Shown in pieces: positions 1 through 5,745 of a stretch of 6,076 bases of DNA. Location: NCBI GenBank assembly GCA_024405235.1, contig JAKSPA010000113.1, positions 1 to 6,076 of the forward strand. The letters are read 5' to 3'. The notes beneath the pieces were generated by a model that was given only the letters and a program-made list of their open reading frames with translations, was not told where the DNA came from and searched no databases. Both the position numbers and the translations under genes were made by a program. Origin of the DNA: Lentisphaeria bacterium. Lineage in GTDB: Bacteria; Verrucomicrobiota; Lentisphaeria; Oligosphaerales; Oligosphaeraceae. How positions within the stretch are numbered: the first letter of the stretch is position 1; each line of letters opens with the position of its first letter.

Positions 1-50
1 GGGTTCTAAACACCAAGTTGCGCTTAGATGAATTACATTAACTTCCAACT

Positions 51-1220
51 ATGGAACATCAAGCAAAAAAAGGTTTAAATTTACCCCCTGGGTGGCATTA
101 TGATGAAGATACCGGAACATTAATGCGCGATGTAATTCATCGAATGGGGCGGCGTTGTCGTAATTGGGATTATAGCAATAAAGCAGACTATCTGATAACA
201 ATTGTTCTGGAAGAGCGTTCAAGTCCAATTCTCGGGAGGTTGGTGGGTGATAGTCCAGAAACGGCTACTATTGAATTAAGTCCGCTCGGCATGAAGATTC
301 AAGAGCATATATTTAGGATATCAGAGTATGTTCCCGAAATAGAGATAATAGGTGTTCGAATTATGCCAGAGCATATTCATTTCATCGTGGCGGTAAAGCG
401 GCAGATGTCAAGACCGCTTGGAGCTGTGTTGCGTGGTTTTAAAGGCGGAGCTTCAAAAATCTATTGGGAGTGGGCTGGTTTGTCTGTTGGAGCATCTAGA
501 CGAAAGCCACTATTTGCGGCTGGTTATGTGGATAATATTTTACACGACGAAGAGTCTGTGGCAAATGCAGTTAAATATATGGATGATAACCCGCGCAGGC
601 TTTGGGAAAAGCGTGCGCATCCCGAATTGTTCAGAGTTCTACGCGATCTCGAGATTCCAATTGATTCGACCATCGGACATTTTGAGGCGATAGGAAACGA
701 ATATCTGCTGAAGGAACCGACAATTTTTCAGGTGCAGTGTTCACGGAGATATTTTGAGTATAGACGCTCTGCAGATGGTCGCATAGATGTTAATGCGGCT
801 CCAATGATTTGTACCGCTGAGTATATAGAGAAGCGCGATGCATATCTTGAGTCTGCGAAACATGGTGCTGTTTTGATCTCTCCGTGTCTAAGTCACGGCG
901 AAAAGGAAATTGTACGACTTGCATTTGAGGCCGGACATAAGGTGATAGCACTTTGCAATAAAGGCTTCTCTTCACTTTATAAACCAGGCGGCAAATTGTT
1001 TGATAAATGCGCCGCTGGAAATTTGCTGCTTCTTGCGCCGGCAGCCTGGCCGTATGTTCCAGGAGAGAAAAAAATCACCAGAGCTGATGCATGCGTGTTG
1101 AATAGAATTGCACAATGGCTGGCAAGAAATGGAGCGATTGAAATAAACTATCATGGGAGGGAAGCAGAGAATATAGATGATCTAGCCCGCCGCGCGACTA
1201 AGCGCCCCATGGGCGGCTAG
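51..1220 (+). CDS. RAYT-like HUH (Y1) transposase with C-terminal DprA/SLOG-like domain
   Basis: This 389-residue protein is probably a single-strand DNA endonuclease/strand transferase of the IS200/REP-associated (TnpA-REP) family. Residues 35-60 carry the typical RAYT opening (RRCRNWDYS followed by a hydrophobic strand). The HUH motif is MPEHIH, with H108 and H110. A later segment has GYVDNIL and then KYMDDNP (175-181), where Y176 is the likely nucleophile by analogy with the YIxxNP motif of RAYTs. Plain IS200/RAYT proteins are about 150-220 residues, so the second half is extra. Residues 268-365 alternate hydrophobic strands with glycine-rich turns and end in TRADACVLNRIAQWL, which recalls the DprA/SMF Rossmann fold; this is inference. 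ATG 51 is the first start after an in-frame TAA at 39-41, and no Shine-Dalgarno is visible. The last ten residues are encoded by the downstream repeat. The gene looks more AT-rich than its neighbours, consistent with transfer. It is intact, with no visible frameshift. I am confident of the RAYT-like half and much less sure of the C-terminal fold. Confidence 0.82.
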   Translation: MEHQAKKGLNLPPGWHYDEDTGTLMRDVIHRMGRRCRNWDYSNKADYLITIVLEERSSPILGRLVGDSPETATIELSPLGMKIQEHIFRISEYVPEIEIIGVRIMPEHIHFIVAVKRQMSRPLGAVLRGFKGGASKIYWEWAGLSVGASRRKPLFAAGYVDNILHDEESVANAVKYMDDNPRRLWEKRAHPELFRVLRDLEIPIDSTIGHFEAIGNEYLLKEPTIFQVQCSRRYFEYRRSADGRIDVNAAPMICTAEYIEKRDAYLESAKHGAVLISPCLSHGEKEIVRLAFEAGHKVIALCNKGFSSLYKPGGKLFDKCAAGNLLLLAPAAWPYVPGEKKITRADACVLNRIAQWLARNGAIEINYHGREAENIDDLARRATKRPMGG

Positions 1221-1232
1221 AGGGCGCAATCT

Positions 1233-1252
1233 CGGCGGCTTGACAGCCGCCG
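1233..1252. repeat. Hairpin, 8-bp stem with TGAC loop (copy 1)
   Basis: CGGCGGCT at 1233-1240 pairs perfectly with AGCCGCCG at 1245-1252 around a four-base TGAC loop. It is the strongest hairpin of the array and recurs unchanged at 1293-1312. It straddles the junction between neighbouring 60-bp units. Confidence 0.8.
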
Positions 1253-1292
1253 CGCGACTAAGCGCCCCTTGGGCGGCTAGAGTGCGCAATCT

Positions 1293-1312
1293 CGGCGGCT
1301 TGACAGCCGCCG
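1293..1312. repeat. Hairpin, 8-bp stem with TGAC loop (copy 2)
   Basis: This is an exact second copy of the eight-pair hairpin at 1233-1252, exactly 60 bases downstream. Its right arm overlaps the first of the three 13-bp tandem copies that begin at 1309. Confidence 0.8.
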
Positions 1313-1347
1313 CGCGACTAAGCCGCGCGACTAAGCCGCGCGACTAA
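1309..1347. repeat. 13-bp tandem repeat, three perfect copies
   Basis: The motif GCCGCGCGACTAA occurs three times head to tail with no mismatch (1309-1321, 1322-1334, 1335-1347). The same motif precedes the small hairpin once in each upstream 60-bp unit, so the two additional copies look like a local slippage expansion inside the third unit. The number of copies may vary between strains. Confidence 0.9.
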
Positions 1348-1362
1348 GCGGCCCATGGGCGG

Positions 1363-2985
1363 CTAACTGCCTTGGATAAAATAGTTGATTGAATCCTGAA
1401 GAGCCTGCCAGGCGGCTTCGATGATGTTTTCCGAAAGGCCGACGGTGGACCATTCGCGTTTGCCGTCGGTGGAATCAATAAGCACGCGCGTTTTGGCGGC
1501 GGTGCCTGCGGAGCCGTCGATGATTCGCACCTTGAAGTCACGCAGTTTCATATTTCTCACTTCAGGGAAGAAGGTCGCAAGACTCTTTCTAAGACAGATA
1601 TCTAGCGCTTCAACGGGACCCTCGCCTTCTGCGGCATTGATTTCCGATTTGCGGCCATTCACGCGCACTTTGAGCGTTGCGGCCGAGAGGCATTTTTCGC
1701 CAGGACCGCGTTTTTCTATGATCACGCGGAAGCCATCTAGCTCGAAGGGCGCTTTCTTTTTGTTTAGCTTCTGGTCGATGAGCAACTGGAACGATGCGTC
1801 CGCGGCTTCGAAGGCATATCCTTCCGCTTCACGCCGCTTGAGGTCCGCAAGAAGCGATTTGACGGCGGGGCTCTTTGCATCCAGTTCCATGCCGAACTGC
1901 TTGGCCTTCATGGCGATGCTTCTAGTACCAGATAGTTCCGAAAGAAGCACTTCGCGGTTGTTGCCGACTGCTTCCGGCGGAATCTGTTCGAAGGATCGTG
2001 GCGATTTCGCGACGGCGTCCACATGCATTCCTGCCTTATGCGCGAAGGCATAGGCTCCGACGTATGGTTGTTGCGGACGTTCGCGGGTCACCGTGACTTC
2101 ATAGAAGAGTCTGGAGAGCTGTGTGAGTGTCTGCAGCTTGACGGATTGGTTGATACGGTAGCCAGGCATCTTCATGGCGACCGCAGGAATGATCGAGCAC
2201 AGGTTGGCGTTGCCGCAACGTTCGCCGAAGCCGTTGATGGTGCCCTGGACTATGCCGCAGCCAGTTCTGATGGCCGCCAGCGAACTTCCGACGGCGCAGT
2301 CTGAGTCGTTGTGCGCATGTATGCCAAGCGTGATGTCCTGCGGCAGTTTCCGCGAGACCTCCTGGACGGTGTCTGCAATGTCGTATGGCAGTGTCGCGCC
2401 GTTGGTGTCGCAGAGTATGATGTTGTTTGCGCCTGCGTCATGGGCTGTGGTGAGGACTTTCATGGCATAGGTGGAATTGTCGCGATAGCCATCGAAAAAA
2501 TGCTCCGCGTCAAAGAATACCTGTTTGCCTTCCTTGACGAGATACTGAATCGAATCTTTGATAATCTTCAGATTCTCTTCTGGTGTGATGCCTAGAATGT
2601 CAGTGACATGCTGCAATGAACTTTTGCCTACGATGGCAATGACCTTTGCCGAACAGCGTGCCAGAACTTGAAGGCCTGGATCGTCCTTTGCTTTGATGCC
2701 TGCCTTGTGTGTCGCGCCAAAGGCGACGAGACAGGCGTGCTTAAGCGGCTTCTGCGCCAGTTTCTCGAAGAGTGCGGTGTCTTTTGGGTTGGCGCCCGGC
2801 CAGCCAGCCTCGATGTAGTCGATTCCAAATTCGTCAAGGGCGATTGCGAGACGCAGTTTGTCGCGCAGCGAATAATTGATTCCAGGCCCCTGGGCGCCAT
2901 CTCTGAGCGTGCAGTCGTAAAGGCGTATTGTCGCAGTTGTCTGGGGCTTGATCACAGGATATTTTTGAGGTGTCTTGCGTGGCAT
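1363..2985 (-). CDS. cimA: (R)-citramalate synthase, cimA type
   Basis: This 540-residue cytosolic enzyme of the DRE-TIM metallolyase (2-isopropylmalate/homocitrate/citramalate synthase) family is predicted to condense pyruvate with acetyl-CoA to citramalate, giving 2-oxobutyrate for isoleucine without threonine. The TIM barrel begins with DCTLRDGAQG (24-33), where R28 and D29 are catalytic and metal residues. It continues with IEAGWPGANPKD (58-69), the metal-binding HAHND (223-227) and NGFGERCGN (251-259). HKAGMHVDAV (316-325) follows in the linker region, and a LeuA-type regulatory domain covers about 405-535. The AQGPGINYS and GWPGANPKD signatures fit the cimA subfamily rather than LeuA, and the length fits. 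The start is ATG at 2983-2985; the AAGCTTTTCAAAC just upstream has no Shine-Dalgarno. The gene lies 122 bases after uvrC and converges on the RAYT-like gene. Its TAG stop falls at the edge of the repeat array. No leuCD or ilv genes are in view. A 2-isopropylmalate synthase remains a less likely alternative. Confidence 0.9.
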   Translation of the reverse strand: MPRKTPQKYPVIKPQTTATIRLYDCTLRDGAQGPGINYSLRDKLRLAIALDEFGIDYIEAGWPGANPKDTALFEKLAQKPLKHACLVAFGATHKAGIKAKDDPGLQVLARCSAKVIAIVGKSSLQHVTDILGITPEENLKIIKDSIQYLVKEGKQVFFDAEHFFDGYRDNSTYAMKVLTTAHDAGANNIILCDTNGATLPYDIADTVQEVSRKLPQDITLGIHAHNDSDCAVGSSLAAIRTGCGIVQGTINGFGERCGNANLCSIIPAVAMKMPGYRINQSVKLQTLTQLSRLFYEVTVTRERPQQPYVGAYAFAHKAGMHVDAVAKSPRSFEQIPPEAVGNNREVLLSELSGTRSIAMKAKQFGMELDAKSPAVKSLLADLKRREAEGYAFEAADASFQLLIDQKLNKKKAPFELDGFRVIIEKRGPGEKCLSAATLKVRVNGRKSEINAAEGEGPVEALDICLRKSLATFFPEVRNMKLRDFKVRIIDGSAGTAAKTRVLIDSTDGKREWSTVGLSENIIEAAWQALQDSINYFIQGS

Positions 2986-3107
2986 GTTTGAAAAGCTTTT
3001 TGCACGATGCTTATTGCATGTCGTTCAATTAATTCAAATGGCTGATGCAAAGCGAACAAAGGCTAATGTAATGCATCATCCTGAATCAATTCATGATCAT
3101 TTTAAAA
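2986..3107. other. AT-rich spacer between uvrC and cimA
   Basis: These 122 bases are clearly richer in A and T than the flanking genes. They contain small palindromes: AAAAGCTTTT at 2991-3000, ATGATCAT at 3093-3100 and TTTTAAAA at 3100-3107. No GC-rich stem with a T-run follows uvrC, so there is no convincing terminator. The composition would suit a promoter for cimA on the minus strand, but I found no good -35/-10 pair by eye. I see no small gene here. Confidence 0.4.
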
Positions 3108-4619
3108 TCAGAGCGTGGTGCCTGGAAGCGGCGACGACGCGTGTTGTTTTAAAACATCTAGAATCCGCTGCGCGAGTTGCGTTCCAAGGCCTGGAATTTT
3201 GGCGGCGATCTGTGACGGCGTCATCGTGAGAATGCGTTTGATGGAGCCGCATTGCTTGAGAAGCTCTGCCTGTCTGAGCGGTCCGACGCCTGGAATCTCT
3301 CCGAGAACGGATTCCTTTATGCGTTCGATGCGAAGTTTTCTGTTGTATCCATTGGCCCAGCGATGCGCTTCGTCGCGAATTGCCTGAAGTAGTCTTAGGC
3401 CTGGATTCTCGCGCGGCAGAAAAAGCGGCTCGCTCTGATGCGGAATGACAACTAGTTCGTAGCGTTCTGCAAGCCCGATGAACGGAATCGTCAGGCCTAG
3501 TTCCTGCCAGACGCGAATGCCTGTGTTGACTTGCGGAACGCCGCCGTCGAGCACGACCAGATCGGGCAGGGGAGCGTGTTCGTTCAGCAGCCGCGTGTAG
3601 CGTCGTGTCAGGACTTCGTGCATGAATGCCGTATCGTCCGTTGCCTCCTGGTTGCGTATGCGGTATCTGCGGTATTCGCTTGTGCATGGATGACCATCTC
3701 TGAATAGAACCATGGAACCCACAGCGAGAGTTCCGGAGATGTTGGACATATCGAAACATTCCATGTATTTTGGTTCGACATCCAGATTCAGCGCTTCCTT
3801 CAGCGCGTTCATGCCAGCCGTGTTGACCTCTGGATTAGTTCGTCTCGCGATGGTTTGATTGATGAATCGTCTGGTCGGTTCCAGCACGACCTTCAAATGC
3901 CCGATGACATCGCGCCATTTCGCCGCGCTCTCGAAATCCAGTTTTTCAGCGGCTTCACGCATTTTCGCATCGACTTCCTTCAGCAGTTCACGTGCGCTCT
4001 CTTCGCCTCTCAATACGGATAGAGCGCCATCTAGACGTTTCCGATATTCTTCTTCGCTTATCGCTCCTATGCAAGGTGCCGAGCAGTCTCTGAGTACATC
4101 CTGCAGACAGTGCTTGTGTTCCTCTTCGCCAGGAGATGCGCACTGGCATGAGCGCAGACCGAATTTGGATTCCAGAAGACGGATGGTTTCGCGGAGCGCG
4201 TACGCGTGTGGAAATGGTCCGAAATAGAGGCAGCTCTCGTCCTTGCGAACACGTTCGAAGAAGAATCTCGGAAATGTTTCGTGCGGATTCACAGCAACGA
4301 GCAGATAGCGCTTGTCGTCACGCATCAGCACATTGTATCTTGGTGCATATTGTTTTATGAACTGGGCTTCAAGGAGCAGCGCTTCGGATTCAGTGGCGAC
4401 CTTGAAGGTCTCGTAAGAAGCAATTGAATGAATAAGGGCACGGCGGCGTGGTTCTTCCTTCAATGCCGTGGACGGCATGAAATACGAGCGCATGCGATTG
4501 CGGAGGTTTCTTGCCTTGCCCACATAGATCACTTCTCCCGCGGCGTTCCTGAAGACATATACGCCCGGTTCTTTCGGAACGTCCTGCGAACGGAAGATTT
4601 TTGCTTGCTGTTTTTCCAC
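3108..4619 (-). CDS. uvrC: UvrABC nuclease subunit C, shortened form
   Basis: UvrC makes both incisions around a DNA lesion held by UvrB in nucleotide excision repair. The N-terminal GIY-YIG nuclease shows GVY (19-21), YVGKARNLR (32-40) and the likely metal-binding E84, for the 3' cut. A cysteine cluster (C158 or C160, C171, C179, C183) matches the UvrC iron-sulfur site. The UVR helical pair that binds UvrB spans about 208-243. The RNase H-like nuclease for the 5' cut has ECFDMSN with D290, LDGG with D358 and RDEAH with H419. Tandem helix-hairpin-helix motifs (IPGVGP at 442-447, IPGLGT at 475-480) close the protein. At 503 residues it is about 100 shorter than E. coli UvrC. The missing part lies between the UVR and RNase H motifs, not at an end. 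The start codon is GTG, 22 bases after the ABC ATPase stop, with no visible Shine-Dalgarno. The next in-frame methionine (residue 43) would remove the GIY-YIG motif, so GTG is preferred. It is probably cotranscribed with the upstream genes. Confidence 0.95.
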   Translation of the reverse strand: MEKQQAKIFRSQDVPKEPGVYVFRNAAGEVIYVGKARNLRNRMRSYFMPSTALKEEPRRRALIHSIASYETFKVATESEALLLEAQFIKQYAPRYNVLMRDDKRYLLVAVNPHETFPRFFFERVRKDESCLYFGPFPHAYALRETIRLLESKFGLRSCQCASPGEEEHKHCLQDVLRDCSAPCIGAISEEEYRKRLDGALSVLRGEESARELLKEVDAKMREAAEKLDFESAAKWRDVIGHLKVVLEPTRRFINQTIARRTNPEVNTAGMNALKEALNLDVEPKYMECFDMSNISGTLAVGSMVLFRDGHPCTSEYRRYRIRNQEATDDTAFMHEVLTRRYTRLLNEHAPLPDLVVLDGGVPQVNTGIRVWQELGLTIPFIGLAERYELVVIPHQSEPLFLPRENPGLRLLQAIRDEAHRWANGYNRKLRIERIKESVLGEIPGVGPLRQAELLKQCGSIKRILTMTPSQIAAKIPGLGTQLAQRILDVLKQHASSPLPGTTL

Positions 4620-4641
4620 GAAAGATGCTGTGGTATTGTGA

Positions 4642-5706
4642 CTATATCATGCAGACGACGTCGTCAGGCGAGATGGCAAGCCTTATCGATTCGCCCTGCT
4701 GGATATTTCCGAGAGGATTCAATTCGAAGAATTTGAGAGTGCTGCCGTCTGCGGCTTCCGCCAAATGCTCTGCGACTTCACCGAGATAGTCAATATTCTT
4801 GACGGTGGCGGTCACTGTGTTTTCCGCATCGCAGCCGTTGCCGATGATTCGGAATGCCTCCGGACGCATGGAGATGGTCACATTCGCATTGAGCGCAATG
4901 CCTTCTGAAAGCGCAGACGAGCGCAGGACGCCGAGAGGCGTCGTGATCACGGCGGTTCCGTTGGCTTCGACCGCCGTGACGGTGCCCTTCACGAGATTCG
5001 TCTCGCCTATGAAATTGGCGACGAATGGCGTCCTGGGGCGTCTGTAAACCTCTTTAGGTGCTCCGACCTGTTCGATTTGTCCGTCTCTGAAGATGGCCAG
5101 ACGGTCGGCCATTGAGAGCGCCTCGGCTCTGTCGTGCGTTACGTAGATGGCAGTAAGGTGGTTCTCTTTGCAGAGACGACGGATTTCAAGGCGCATGTCT
5201 CTTCTGAGCTTCGCGTCGAGATTGGCCAGTGGTTCGTCCAGCAGCAGGCAGCCTGGATGGACGACAAGCGTTCGCGCGAGAGCGACTCGCTGTTGCTGTC
5301 CGCCTGAGAGTTGGTTCGGTTTTCTATCGGCATATTCTGCAATCTGGAGTTCCTTGAGGACTTCATCGACTCGCCTGCGGCGCTCTTCCGCAGGAATCTT
5401 CTTCATCTCAAGACCGAATTCGACGTTCTGGCGGACGGTGTAGTGAGGCCAGAGGGCGTAGCCTTGGAAGACCATGGCGGTATCGCGCTCGGCAGGCGGC
5501 GTCTTTCCAGCGGGTTTGCCGTCCAGAAGAATTTCGCCTGAAGTCGGCATTTCGAAACCGCCGATGGTTCGAAGCAATGTGGTCTTGCCGCAGCCTGACG
5601 GTCCAAGCAGGAAGAACAGTTCGCCATCCTCGACGGTCAGATCGATTCCGCGCAGCGCGGGAGTCTTACCGTATGATTTAAAGAGGTTTCTGACGCTAAT
5701 CTGCAT
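4642..5706 (-). CDS. ABC transporter ATP-binding protein (MalK/PotA/FbpC type)
   Basis: This 354-residue cytoplasmic ATPase should power an importer whose permease and binding protein are not in the window. It has Walker A GPSGCGKTT (35-43), the Q-loop glutamine Q81, signature LSGGQQQR (133-140), Walker B LLLDEP (154-159), the D-loop NLDAKLR (162-168) and the switch histidine H191. A C-terminal extension from about 235 has the TOBE-type pattern (SMRPEAF at 279-285, YLGEV at 307-311), typical of the sugar/polyamine/iron/phosphonate importer class. ALWPHYTV (84-91) recalls ferric-iron and related FbpC-like ATPases, but the substrate cannot be read from this subunit. The ATG is preceded by AGGA ten bases upstream. 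The gene is 39 bases after the truncated upstream gene and 22 before uvrC, suggesting cotranscription. All catalytic motifs are intact and the length is normal. Confidence 0.93.
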   Translation of the reverse strand: MQISVRNLFKSYGKTPALRGIDLTVEDGELFFLLGPSGCGKTTLLRTIGGFEMPTSGEILLDGKPAGKTPPAERDTAMVFQGYALWPHYTVRQNVEFGLEMKKIPAEERRRRVDEVLKELQIAEYADRKPNQLSGGQQQRVALARTLVVHPGCLLLDEPLANLDAKLRRDMRLEIRRLCKENHLTAIYVTHDRAEALSMADRLAIFRDGQIEQVGAPKEVYRRPRTPFVANFIGETNLVKGTVTAVEANGTAVITTPLGVLRSSALSEGIALNANVTISMRPEAFRIIGNGCDAENTVTATVKNIDYLGEVAEHLAEAADGSTLKFFELNPLGNIQQGESIRLAISPDDVVCMI

Positions 5707-5714
5707 GGCGCTCG

Positions 5715-5720
5715 TTTCCT
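5715..5720 (-). promoter_or_regulatory. Possible Shine-Dalgarno for the ABC ATPase
   Basis: On the minus strand AGGAAA lies eight bases before the ATG at 5704-5706 (AGGA alone is ten bases away). It is the only purine-rich ribosome-binding candidate seen ahead of any of the four complete genes, and it supports this start. The spacing is slightly long, so it could be chance. Confidence 0.4.
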
Positions 5721-5745
5721 GCCTATGTGGTCAAGCTTCTATGTG

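Larger units (their letters stand above)
1188..1365. repeat. REP-like palindromic repeat array (60-bp units)
   Basis: Two 60-bp units, 1188-1247 and 1248-1307, differ at only two bases (1209 A versus 1269 T, and 1223 G versus 1283 T). A degenerate third unit runs from 1308 to 1365 and is interrupted by extra 13-bp copies. Each full unit holds two short hairpins. One is CGCCC/GGGCG with a three-base loop (1203-1215 and 1263-1275). The other is an eight-pair CGGCGGCT/AGCCGCCG with a TGAC loop (1233-1252 and 1293-1312). The third unit has the perfect palindrome GCCCATGGGC at 1351-1360. Short palindromes in a GC-rich block immediately after a RAYT gene match the REP/RAYT association. No T-run follows any hairpin, so they are not classical intrinsic terminators, although they may still slow polymerase between the two convergent genes. 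The array is directly visible; its function is inferred. Confidence 0.85.

Noticed and set aside
28..78. Short frame starting ATG at 28 ahead of the transposase-like gene
   Set aside because: It is only about 16 codons, out of frame with the main gene, without a ribosome site or recognisable leader features.
1203..1360. Intrinsic transcription terminators at the repeat hairpins
   Set aside because: No hairpin is followed by a run of T on either strand, and the elements recur as a 60-bp repeat, so a REP-like identity fits better. A termination or pausing role is not excluded.
1188..1365. CRISPR array
   Set aside because: There are no unique spacers between regularly spaced repeats; the units are tandem and nearly identical along their whole length, and no cas gene is present.
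1421..2053. Open frame of 210 codons on the plus strand opposite cimA
   Set aside because: It is fully antisense to a gene with clear family motifs, resembles no known protein, and is serine/arginine-rich as expected from the reverse complement of coding DNA.
3044..3077. GATGCA/TGCATC inverted repeat in the uvrC-cimA spacer
   Set aside because: The arms are only six bases with a 22-base loop in AT-rich DNA, which is within chance expectation; there is no support for an operator or riboswitch.
3118..3410. Recurrent GCCTGGA-like 7-mers inside uvrC
   Set aside because: They are the reverse complement of repeated Pro-Gly codons (CCAGGC) in the helix-hairpin-helix region and nearby, so codon preference explains them.
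3097..3759. Open frame of 220 codons on the minus strand overlapping uvrC in another frame
   Set aside because: It lies inside the uvrC coding region, is very rich in Arg, Ser and His, and has no recognisable motif; the uvrC frame explains the sequence.
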